DNA of 64,000 nucleotides from Lytechinus variegatus (Eukaryota; Echinodermata; Echinoidea; Temnopleuroida; Toxopneustidae). The translations under genes were made by a program, and so were the position numbers. Positions 1 through 10,776 of the stretch are shown here, in pieces (position 1 is the stretch's first letter; every line of letters starts with the position of its first letter). The notes below the pieces were generated by a model. That model did not search any database, was not told the origin of the DNA, and saw only the letters and a list, made by a program, of their open reading frames with translations. The stretch is from contig NC_054756.1 of NCBI RefSeq assembly GCF_018143015.1, forward strand, positions 15,632,902 to 15,696,901. Direction: 5' to 3'.

Positions 1-1199
1 TATTTTTTATTTTCTTTTTATTTTCCTTATTTATTTATTTTTCATTTATTATAATTTTTTTTTTTTTGGGGGGCGGGGGTGTACACTAAACCGGTTTAAA
101 CTGGTCCTTTCCCAATCCCAGCACACCATTTACACTGGCCTCTATCACTCCGGTATATTAAACATCTGGTTAGTTCGTCAATATAGAGAGCACCTCCGAG
201 AGATAAGCCACTGATCTGTATTACTAGTATACTTTACAGCCCTCTTAAACTTTTTATCTGCTATCTCTATTTGTGCCTTTTTCAAATTGTAAGAGGTACT
301 CGTAATAATACTATACAGATCAGTGAGATAAGTCTATTTACACCAATTAGGGCACATCCGAGATACAATTGCTGGGCGTAAAAAGGGACATCCGGGTGTA
401 TTGAGCAGCGACAACCAAGATGCGTTCACGCATGAATTAACATAAACATCCAGGTACTAATACCAATAATTATCTAATCACGGTGAACGCATCCGGGTAC
501 AATAAGTGACAGCCATAAGACGCTTGAAAATCACGCATCATTTCTAGCAAACTTTGGGAAGGTTATATCGAAAGAAGAAAGCTATCATAATTGCGTTGAC
601 AATCGTGAAAGACAGACAACTTTGTTTCATAATGCTGCATGCACGTCGGACTACTATATATAGTTTGGATCTCACATCATCACATGGACTAGGATGAGAT
701 ACCAACATCACTTTCATGGAGTCTCGAGTGCAATCTTGTGATAGCAGAGAGGAATGTTTACATGTTGAAGGAATCATGTTTTTTTTTTCAGGAAATCCGA
801 CAAAGGAATCTTTTAACAACGTTGCATTGTCAAGGATTTCCGACTACTGTCATTTCTGGTATTCTTGTACGATTCAAATGGATCTGTTGGACATGATGTA
901 TATTATTGATAACCATGATATCCTCGGAATACGGTAAGTAATGTATCTTCCTCTTATTTGTTAAATTCTAATTTCTAGTTTAACCATTCCTTAAATGTAC
1001 AAAAGTTGGCAAAGAATACCCCCCCCTAAAAACGAGTAGAACTCCTCGTAAATGAAACTGAAAGCTCAGAAGAACATTCCGTGGTCGTCGCGAAATTCAG
1101 ACAATTTCGCTGGACAGGTGGAACATTGTCCATAACCCAAATGATTCGTAGTTTGGAGGTCATACAAATAGTTGCCATTTATTTTACAAACACTGTTTT
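1..1199. other. left edge, no gene recognised
   Basis: AT-rich DNA with homopolymer runs at the far left. A short motif, CATCCGGGT, recurs near positions 389 and 490. A plus-strand open frame around 716-937 is short and matches no family I know. It may belong to the Polinton fossil that follows, but I see no diagnostic motif. Confidence 0.4.
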
Positions 1200-4100
1200 C
1201 CAGTAGGTGGCACGGTCATCATTGCCAATCGAACGAGGGAAAGAAGTTCAATGAAAACGGCAAAGATGATGGCTGAATTTTATCAAGAAACAAGTGACAC
1301 CCGTGACTACATAAAGGGATGTGGATACAATATCGTTGAAATGTGGGAATGTGACAATCGGCAGAAATGCGAGTCGGGTGGACACCTGAAGGAGCTTTCG
1401 AATCGCTACCACAGACCGCTTCACAAGAAGTGGAAGATGACCAAAAAAGAAATCCTGCAAGACGTAATGAATGATGAATCATTCGTCACCGTGGAATGCG
1501 ACATTCATGCACCTGAGGATCTTAACTACGTGTTTTCTGAAATGTAGATATACGACATATGGTAAGTGGCGGTAGGCGTCATGGCCTATACATGTATGTC
1601 GGTGGGTATGCCAGAATCGGTGGTGAGATGCATATTTATTAATTCCTATAGGTTTTTTTTTCATGGATGCGAAGTGTGTTTAAAACCAGACACCCTCGAT
1701 TCATGTTGGAATAAAAAGATGGATGTTCTCTACAACGAGACATTGCATAGCCTCCAGCTTTTACCCGATGGAGGAAAGATGCAACGTCCGTTTCAGCTGG
1801 GAACATGATTGGAATAGGGAAAGAATGAACAAATCGCCTCTCATATCTGAGATCTTAAAGAAATGCTCATAACTCCTCTGATTCCTGGTTTGGAGGTCAT
1901 AAAGATAGCTCTGCGGTTTTTTTTTTTTTTTACAAAATGAAACCTGACGAGAAAAAAATCATATTATGATTTCACTAGCATATGTGAATATACATCTTTA
2001 ACATGTTTCGGAAGAATTCAGTTGGACACATGCATAAAGAGAATGTAGATATAAAACATGCTAGGAACGGCGGTGAAAAAAAGGGATAGGACCTTATGGG
2101 GTAGATGAACGTACAAATATCAGCTAGGAATTCAATGGGTGTTTATATGGCATGGTTGTCCTCGATGTTACGTTCGTCGAAATACCCTCGTTCCTTAAAG
2201 TACTAACGCTGTTCAAGAGGTTCATGGAAGCACTTTACAAAGGAGCTCCTTTTTTCAGATCTTGTCAATATAATATCGTTACTCAGTGGGAATGTGATTT
2301 AATGAAAGAAATGAAACTAAATGATGATGATGAACTGCGAATGTTCACTACCTAAATAAAACACACCGAACCTCTGAATTCTAGGGATGCCAACTATGTT
2401 GGTCGAACAAATGCTACCCGACTAGTCAGGGAAGTAGAAGACAAACATCCATGAATCATTACTGAAAACTTCGAATCACCTGAGAACTATTTCGGGTTAA
2501 TTCATTGCACCTTTTCCCCTCCTAGAGGACTTTACCATATTGTTTTCGATTGTTTTACCATCGTCCAAACAAAAATTTACTTTTCCCTTTGTGTCATATA
2601 GTTGTAGTGAGAACAAAATGAGACGCTGTTCACATTCAGAAGAACGTTAGCTGACGGGTAAGGGAAGAACTAAAAGAGGCTACGACCCTGGATTATCGTA
2701 TTATCACAACATTCGAACTATGGCATTAAGATGAATCGTCTCAATACGATGTATAAAACAAAACAAGGGAACAAGGGTCCGATCGGTACAATCCCACGGT
2801 CTTTGGGATCAGTCTAGAGTTCCAAGAATACATGGAACTCACGCATGTCATCCAGGAAGCGAAGTCCATCTTTAATCGGATGAAGGAACTTCTTGGAGAA
2901 TCATCCAACACAATCGACAAGCTTTTACAATATTGGAAAAGGCGCAAATAAAGATAAAAAGTATAACAGGGTGGCTATTCACAGAATATGTAAACACATT
3001 CCTAAATCAAAGCAAGAGGCGAGTGGTTGGCCTTTAAATTGTACACCAAACAACGATCAATCTTTGGAATCTCCTGAAATAAAAGAAACACGTAGGACAT
3101 ACATTGAATCGTATCATAAACATGAAGGTGTACTCCTCCATCCAAGTTACATCGGGGTCAATGAAGGATTAAGGACTGTCTCGAATTATTGCCTCAATTC
3201 CTTTTACGGAAAATTTGGGCAAAGAAGTCATTTACCCCAAACTGAATACATTGCAGACTCTTCCGTCTTCTTTCAAAGAATGACCGATCAGACTATAATT
3301 GTCAAAGACGTCCACTTTGTGTCAGATGAGCTGGTTCGTATTCAATACGATTCTGATGAACCATTTATAGATATTCTACCAAATACTAATGTTGTGATTG
3401 CAGCGTTTACGACATGTTATGCTCGTTTAAAACATTATTCGTATGTAGAAAACTTACAACGTAATATTCTATATTACGATACTGATTTCATCATTTTCCT
3501 CGACGATGGTACCGTTCCTAGTGTACCGACTGGAAATTACCTCGGTGATATGACCGACGAACTCGAAAAAGACTTTGGTTCTGGTAGTTATATCACAAGG
3601 TTTGTCAGTGGTGGACCTAAACAATACAGTTACAAAGTATGGTCCACCAAACAGAATAAAGAGGTTCCAGGTACCTGTAAAGTCAGAGGTATAACGCTTA
3701 ACTACAAAAATACTGAGAAAATAAATTTTCCAGTATTTCACATATGATTGATAATCAAGAATCTTGTAATGTAGTAAATAACCATCATAAAATTGCTCGG
3801 GAGAAATTAGGTTCTATTGTAACATGTAATGAAGTAAAGACACATCGTTTTGTTTACGACAAACGTGTTCTATTGGATGATTTTGATACCATTCCATATG
3901 GATTTTAATTCATAATTTGCTCTCTTGAGGTCCACCAAACAGAATAAAGAGGTTCCAGGTACCTGTAAAGTCAGAGGTATAACGCTTAACTACAAAAATA
4001 CTGAGAATATAATTTTTTCCAGTATTTCACATATGATTGATAATCAAGAATCTTGTAATGTAGTAAATAACCATCATAAAATTGCTCGGGAGAAATTAGG

Positions 4101-4217
4101 TTCTATTGTAACATGTAATGAAGTAAAGACACAACGTTTTGTTTACGACAAACGTGTTCTATTGGATGATTTTGATACCATTCCATATGGATTTTAATTC
4201 ATAATTTGCTCTCTTGA
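1200..4217 (+). mobile_element. Polinton/Maverick-type DNA polymerase B fossil, set 1
   Basis: Several plus-strand pieces read as protein-primed family B DNA polymerase. The piece near 1251-1547 has the YNIVEMWECD segment typical of Polinton pPolB, and a related segment recurs near 2270-2300. The 2893-3747 stretch carries the polymerase core: NSFYGKFGQR (motif B type), then YYDTDFIIF (motif C, the DTD catalytic site). FVSGGPKQY and the C-terminal KVRGITLNYK follow. The set is clearly broken, with several interruptions, and no integrase, ATPase, protease or capsid gene is seen here. Terminal inverted repeats were not found, so its true ends are unknown. An adintovirus-like relative is the main alternative. 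It is old rather than recent, judging by decay and internal duplication. Confidence 0.8.
3641..4217 (+). repeat. tandem duplication of polymerase 3' end
   Basis: The sequence starting GGTCCACCAAACAG at 3641 recurs at 3929, and the two copies (3641-3928 and 3929-4217) are nearly identical. This is a 288-bp direct duplication of the polymerase C-terminal end and its flank. The small divergence suggests it is younger than the decay of the element around it. Confidence 0.9.
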
Positions 4218-4234
4218 CCGATTCTCATTTAATA

Positions 4235-5112
4235 ATGTGAGAAATATATGAATACTGTGTTAATACTATGAAAATGAATCCTAATGTTATTCAAGATTGT
4301 GATGTATATATGAATGCTGTGTTAATACTATGAAAATGAATCCTAATTTTATTTAAGATTGGGATGCTGTGTTAATACTATGAAAATGAATCCTAATTGT
4401 ATTTAAGATTGTGATGTATATATGAATGCTGTGTTAATACTATGAAAATGAATCCTAATTTTATTTAAGATTGTGATGTATATATGAATGCTGTGTTAAT
4501 ACTATGAAAATGAATCCTAATTTTATTTAAGATTGTGATGTATATATGAATGCTGTGTTAATACTATGAAAATGAATCCTAATGTTATTTAAGATTGTGA
4601 TGTATATATGAATGCTGTGTTAATACTATGTAAATGAATCCTAATTTTATTTAAGATTGTGATGTATATATGAATGCTGTGTTAATACTATGAAAATGAA
4701 TCCTAATTTTATTTAAGATTGTGATGTATATATGGATGCTGTGTTAATACTATGAAAATGAATCCTAATTTTATTTAAGATTGTGATGTATATATGAATG
4801 CTGTGTTAATACTATGAAAATGAATCCTAATTTTATTTAAGATTGTGATGTATATATGGATGCTGTGTTAATACTATGAAAATGAATCCTAATTTTATTT
4901 AAGATTGTGATGTATATATGAATGCTGTGTTAATACTATGAAAATGAATCCTAATTTTATTTAAGATTGTGATCTGGATGCTGTGTTAATACTATGAAAA
5001 TGAATCCTAATTTTATTTAAGATTGTGATGTATATATGAATGCTGTGTTAATACTATGAAAATGAATCCTAATTTTATTTAAGATTATGATGTATATATG
5101 AATGCTGTGAAT
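4235..5112. repeat. 62-bp minisatellite, about 14 copies
   Basis: A unit of 62 bp containing GCTGTGTTAATACTATGAAA and CCTAATTTTATTTAAGATT repeats about 14 times. Most units differ at one or two positions. Two units (near 4360 and 4975) are shorter because the GTATATATGAA segment is missing. The array begins directly after the duplicated polymerase 3' end. Confidence 0.95.
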
Positions 5113-5179
5113 GCTGTGTGTGCAGACATTCCACACAGTGTAGTGAATGACGGTCTCGGAACACACTGCATTAACTACT

Positions 5180-5542
5180 AAGCATGCATAAGAAAAAGAT
5201 CTATCATTACAGTGCCATCTACTATTGAAGATATAACATGTTTCGCCAGCGCAATTGTCATAGCCAGATATTTTGTTAATAAGGACCATACCTACAGGCT
5301 TTGGTACCGCAATGACCGCCCGCGCAACGCGGGACTCAAATAAGAGGCTGCAGATCTCCATGAGGTACGTGGCAGGCGTTGAATTAGGAGAGGTCGACTC
5401 GGCCTCTTACCCTATTAAAGTTTCAGTCCATACTCCATCCTGAATATAGACTGGTTATCTATAGAGGGCGACATAGATATGCAATGATTAATGAAGCCCC
5501 CCCCCTTGCTAAAACAATCTATCTGTACCTAACAGAATCTGG
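5180..5542 (+). repeat. copy of segment 6833-7201, Polinton-associated
   Basis: About 360 bp beginning AGCATGCATAAGAAAAAGAT match 6833-7201 closely, 1653 bp further on. In the second copy this segment continues an open frame assigned to the N-terminal part of the polymerase fossil. It is therefore a duplicated piece of the same element, broken in both places. Confidence 0.85.
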
Positions 5543-5738
5543 ACTATTTCTGCAATACATGTCTCAAGGGATACGACATGAAGGCCAGGCATGAGTGGAT
5601 AGATACACGCAGTGCTTGTAAGAATGGGAGAAAATGTATTTTGATTGGAAGATTATTGTGGGACAGGTGAAATGTCAAGTTACCCACCTTGACAACTCTT
5701 TTACCCTGTTCTCCAATAGAGGAATGGCAGACCCTCGC

Positions 5739-6348
5739 AATATCACAGGGAATTGGAATATTCCAGCCCCCTCTCACCATTTAGGGCCGGGGAATGAGTA
5801 TACGTACCAACACACACACCTCCTCCCCGTGTGTATTATTATATTTCATCGAACGTTGAAGAGCAAATTCCTTCATCTCTAAAACAAAAATCTACTCTCC
5901 AGATGGGTGGTGGAAAACCGGATCCAAATTCTAAAAGAAAATGTGGTAAAAGAAAAGTTTAGAAAAGCTATACCCTATCTAAACAAAATTCCCCCAAAAG
6001 ACTAAATCAAAACTCGCTGTGCGTGATAGAGTCCGTATGAAAAAAGGAGCAAATGATGTAGCGAAATCCAATTCAATCGCTTTGTCTCAGAACCTGCCCA
6101 AACCTGACAATATCACAGGGAATTGGAATATTCCAGCCCCCTCTCGCCATTTAGGGCCGGGGAATGAGTACGTACCAACACACACACCTCCTCCCCGTGT
6201 GTATTATTATATGTCATCGGACGATGAAGAGCAAATTCTTTCATCTCTAAAACAAAAATCTACTCTCCAGATGGGTGGTGGAAAACATGATACAAATTCT
6301 AAAAGAAGAAAAGGTGGTAAAGGAAAGGTTAAGAAATCTAAAAACTAA
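5739..6348 (+). mobile_element. duplicated Polinton-associated ORF fragment
   Basis: Two copies (5739-5960 and 6109-6333, 370 bp apart) encode the same proline/glycine-rich stretch, with NITGNWNIPAP, a DDEEQI patch and a lysine-rich tail. The sequence lies immediately upstream of the polymerase N-terminal piece at 6400. It probably belongs to the same element, but I cannot name the protein. Broken fossil material. Confidence 0.55.
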
Positions 6349-6399
6349 ACATCAGATACAAACCAAGATGAGCCCCTCAATCCTGACTCTTCATTACCT

Positions 6400-7443
6400 T
6401 CCACTATAAAATTTGGAATATCGCGCAGAAAACCGTACCAGGACTCCCGAATGTTCAGCAATGGAAATTCGTAGATTCTCGGATGTCAAAAAGATTTGGC
6501 GTTCGGAAGTCCTGATTCCCGAACATGCCATGGTAAGGGACGTTCTTTCATATATAGCGCCCTCGCTCGACCAATTAAAGGAAATTCTTCTACAAGGAAC
6601 CTCCCAAAGAGACTATGTCTGCCTTGTCTTGGAAGAACTTTACACCCCAATAGCCTTTCCCTGGTCCTCAGGGTGAGGGATTTTGATATCAGTGCCATTC
6701 TAGAGAGAATAGAGCGGGTCTTAAACAGTAACCTGGGATTCAAATTAAAACCGGATTTTGCAATCTGTTCTCATCACGTGGTTAACCCTGTTGGTGGTTA
6801 TAGACGTAAAATGGATGGTCTTGCCGATGACGAAGCATGCATAAGAAAAAGATATATCATTACAGTGCCATCTTCTATTGAAAATAAAACATGTTTCGCC
6901 AGCGCAATTGTCATAGCCAGATATTTTGTTATTTTGACCATACCTATATCATGTATATAGGCTTTGGTCCCGCAATGACCATGATGACCGCCCGCCCACC
7001 GCGGGACTCAAATAAGAGGCTGCAAATCTCCATGAGGTGGCAGGCGTTGATTAGGAGAGGTTGACTAGGCCTCTTACCCTAAGTTTCAGTCCATACTCCA
7101 TCCTGAATATTTTCTATAGAGGGCGACATAGATATGCAATGATTTATGAAGCACCCCCCCCCCCTGCTAAAACAATCTACCTGTACCTAACAGAATCTGG
7201 ATACTAAAATGTCATTAGGAACCTATCTGCATTTTTATGCGTAAAAAAATATGTAAAAAATGCCTCAAAACCTTCAACGACCCACGTCGGCATAATTGAT
7301 GTGATACATGCACCCAAAATACGGGTTCCCCAAAACCCAGGGAGGACTATTCTGTTTTTGAAAACAGGAATCAAGCGGATGGCCCATGCCAATGAAAATC
7401 GCACAAATTATGTTAAGCAATATCATGAAAGATAATTTGTGCT
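6400..7443 (+). mobile_element. Polinton-type polymerase fossil, set 2, N-terminal and middle part
   Basis: Plus-strand fragments include a frame with DISAILERIERVLNSNLGF and KCLKTFNDP-like residues with a cysteine pair, which fit the N-terminal and zinc-finger-like middle of Polinton pPolB. The C-terminal half of this set appears to be 8493-9220, on the other side of the foldback transposon at 7450-8486. The set is broken in several places. The family call rests on resemblance from memory and on linkage to the clear catalytic motifs in set 1. Confidence 0.6.
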
Positions 7444-7449
7444 CTTAGA

Positions 7450-8486
7450 TATGGAAGCTTAAAAGTGCCACCGAGATGTTGAGATAATTATCTCATCATG
7501 TTGACATCTTGTAGAAGAGATGATGAGATGACAAGATCCCGGATCTCATCATGTTGACATCTTGTAGAAGAGATGATGAGATGACAAGATCCCGGATCTC
7601 ATCATGTCAACATCTTTTAGAAGAGATGATGAGATGACAAGATCCCGGATCTCATCATGTCAACATCTTTTAGAAGAGATGATGAGATGACAAGATCCCG
7701 GATCTCATCATGTCAACATCTTTTAGAAGAGATGATGAGATGACAAGATCCCGAAACTCATCATGTCAACATCTTTTAGAAGAGATGATGAGATGACAAG
7801 ATCCCGAAACTCATCATGTCAACATCTTTTAGAAGAGATGATGAGATGACAAGATCTTGGATCTCGTCATGTCTACATCTTTAAGAAGAGATGTTGAGAT
7901 GACAAGATCCCGGGATCTCGTCATGTCGTCATCTTTTAGTAGAGATGATGAGATGACAAGATCTCGGATCTCGTCATGTCGACATCTTGTAGAAGAGATG
8001 ATTAGATGACATGATCATGGATCGAAGATCTTGTCATCTGACCATTTCTTCTAAAAGATGTCGACATGACGAGATCCGAGATCTTGTCATCTCATCATCT
8101 CTACTAAAAGATGACGACATGACGAGATCCCGGGATCTTGTCATCTCAACATCTCTTCTAAAAGAAGTCAACATGATGAGATCCGAGATCTTGTCATCTC
8201 AACATCTCTTCTAAAAGATGTCAACATGATGAGATCCGGGATCTTGTCATCTCAACATCTCTTCCAAAAGATGTCAACATGATGAGATCCGGGATCTTGT
8301 CATCTCATCATCTCTTCTTAAAGATGTTGACATGATGAGATCCAGGATCTTGTCATCTCATCATCTCTTCTTAAATATGTCGACATGATGAGATCTGGGA
8401 TCTCGTCATCTTATCCTTTGCTATCAAGATGTCGACTTCCCGAGATAATTATCTCAACATCTCGGTGGCACTTTTAAGCTTCCATA
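7450..8486. mobile_element. 1037-bp foldback DNA transposon, TSD CTTAGA
   Basis: The ends are inverted: TATGGAAGCTTAAAAGTGCC at 7450 and its complement ending at 8486. Both are flanked by the 6-bp direct repeat CTTAGA (7444-7449 and 8487-8492). The interior is a nearly complete palindrome of about 60-bp subrepeats, each containing GATGAGATGACAAGATC. The subrepeats reverse orientation near 8020. No coding capacity. It is a non-autonomous foldback element whose superfamily I cannot assign. It sits inside the older polymerase fossil. Confidence 0.9.
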
Positions 8487-8492
8487 CTTAGA

Positions 8493-9220
8493 CCCTCTAA
8501 AAATCAAAGCTATAACAAAGGACTTATAGGGCTGTGAGCAAGATTTGTCTTAACAGCTTTTGGGGCAAGTTTGGGCAGCGAAATAAGCTTCCAAAGAAAA
8601 TCTATATGGTGAAAGCTGAAGAGGAATTCTCAATGGTGTCGGATCCCAAATTGATAGGTAGTTGATGCCTTCAGATGTTGGGCTCGTCTCAAGCTCTAGA
8701 AGAATGTGCTGTATTTTGATACAGATTCCATCACATATATGACAAAGTAGATGTCCTCACAGGCAATTTCTTGGGAGATAAGACAAATTAGAAAAGGATT
8801 TTGGGGTGGGTAGTTATATCATGGAACTTAAGGCCTTGGGACAAAAATACTGCTATAACAGCTACCATGGTTTCCTCTAGCAAACATGGAATAGAAATGC
8901 CAGGAGCTTGTAAAGATTGTGGTATCACGCTCAATTATAAAACTGCAAAGCTGGTCAATTTTGACGCTCTCAATGAAACATCTAAGAACCTTGTGTGAAA
9001 ACATGATAGATCCTCCTATTTTATAACAAAATGTGTAACCATCATTAGGGAAGAACTCGTTAGGATTCAATACTTAAGTACTGAAGATTTTATCCAAGTC
9101 AGCAAAGTATGGTGAAGATTCCTATACCACTAAATTTGTCAGTGGAGGTCCAAAACAGTACAGTTTCTCTGTATGGTCCACCAAAGAGCAATCTGAAGAA
9201 ATTGGTATCATCTACTGGTC
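8493..9220 (+). mobile_element. Polinton-type polymerase fossil, set 2, C-terminal part
   Basis: Directly after the foldback element come short plus-strand stretches with LNSFWGKFGQRNKLP (motif B type), a YFDTDSITY-like motif C, NFLGD, and near 9120-9190 KFVSGGPKQYSF. The order is that of the polymerase C-terminal half. It is broken and rearranged, with more decay than set 1. Confidence 0.7.
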
Positions 9221-10083
9221 TTGAGCAAGAGATAGGGTTACCTCTAACTCGCAGACACCAGATGAGCATTGACAGAATAATGGTGATCATAGACAGCAAT
9301 CAAACATTCTTATGGGAAAGTGGTGCTTTGTTACCCTTCCTTTGGGTAAAAAAACCCACAGGGTGGTGTACATGTATATGTACAACCACCCATACTGAAG
9401 CCATCATCGTTTATTCTCATTTTATTCTACCAGGCAGCCCGTCTATGACTGGCCATTCAAATGCACATGGCAGCGTCCGTGTGGCCGATCTTAAATAGGC
9501 GACCAAAGAATTGCAACATGGGTGCAGGGCTGCATGGGTGGCAGGTGGGGTTTAGTTCGTGGGAGAACAAGGCATATTATTTTAACACTAGAACAAGGCT
9601 TATTATTATAACACTACGTCAGGCGTCACACGGAAGGAAAGATGACTGTTCCTAAATAATAATGCAGCTAATTGAGCACTACTTGTGCAAGGTTTTGGCA
9701 CAGAAGAGATGCATACATTATTGCCAATGTTGCAAGCAGCAACCTAAGTATGTACTTATAAGACTAGAAAAAGAGAACATGAGTCTGTACTGCAATAGCA
9801 GATTTCATAACCCCTCATACCTTGAAAGCACTGGAATAGGGGAAAGACAAATATTCTCATCAGTCAAAAAGTATTCAAAAAAATCTGATAGTGAATTGTT
9901 GATGGGTGACATGTTGATCTTAACATCAGGTATTTTGTAAACAATGTTGATCCTCAGTGGAAAAAAGAAAATTCAACAATGTTTCATCATGAAACACTTG
10001 CTGGCCCCTAAAGAAAAGATTATCCATTATGAATAATAGAGAGGAAATGTAATTTTTTTTTAACAAGAAGTGGTTAGTATGTA
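9221..10083. other. no gene recognised
   Basis: Contains short open frames (for example 9662-9940 on the plus strand, with a CQCCKQQ cysteine cluster) that match no family I know. It may include the decayed flank of the Polinton material. Confidence 0.35.
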
Positions 10084-10275
10084 AAGGCCTGGTCACACCG
10101 CCCGAGCGTTGTTGGAGCGGTCGTAGAGCGGAGAGAAAAAATCATCACCGCTCACTACCGTTCACCATTTTTGATTTTTATTTTTTTTATAGATTTTTTT
10201 CCCAAATTTTGTGAGCGAAATTCGACCCTCTCTCCCTACCGCTCCCACAACGCTCGGGCGGTGTGACCAGTCCTT
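10084..10275. mobile_element. 192-bp MITE
   Basis: Imperfect inverted repeats of about 28 bp, with outer parts AAGGCCTGGTCACACCGCCC at the left and GGGCGGTGTGACCAGTCCTT at the right, surround a T-rich centre. Additional inner pairing includes GAGCGTTGT with ACAACGCTC. No clear target duplication was identified. Confidence 0.85.
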
Positions 10276-10515
10276 AAACTGCAAACCTCATGGTATCTGT
10301 TGGAAAGTTGGGATGCAAATATCTTACAGGATATGATCATTTTCTTTATAAAATCGATATTTGCATTTGATGTGCAATATAATTTTTAAAATTATAATGC
10401 GTTAATTTAGTGATCATTTTGTAAATCATGTGTTATCGGTATTGGATGTGATAGGCTCTTGGTCATGATGATTAATAAAGACCACATGTAACCTCAACTC
10501 TATCTGAAAATTGCC

Positions 10516-10521
10516 TTTATT
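10516..10521 (-). promoter_or_regulatory. candidate poly(A) signal AATAAA
   Basis: AATAAA on the minus strand, about 256 bp after the TAA stop of the compact IQANK1-like paralog. Position and strand suit a polyadenylation signal, but no downstream element was verified. Confidence 0.3.
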
Positions 10522-10776
10522 GCTATTATTGTCTTCGAATAACACTTTTTCTCTTGTCAAAATAGGAAATTAGTAACAAAGCCTTCAGACTTTTGACTCT
10601 CCTATAGGATTTAACAAAAAAACGTGTGTGAAGGCATTTGTTATGATATGAGTCAAATTTAGATCTTTTTCTTACGAGGAATGTGTCTACAGCTTTGGAC
10701 TAATACTGCTCCCTCCTGGGCCACATGGCTGTATAGCTTCATCAAGCCGATACCATGCCCTGTCGTATCTTACTCA

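Noticed and set aside
4235-5112. CRISPR-like array of regular repeats
   Set aside because: The whole 62-bp unit is repeated with no unique spacers, so it is a minisatellite.
7500-8440. Plus-strand ORF with repeated HDEIRDLVISSSLL-like peptides
   Set aside because: It is the translation of subrepeats in the foldback element.
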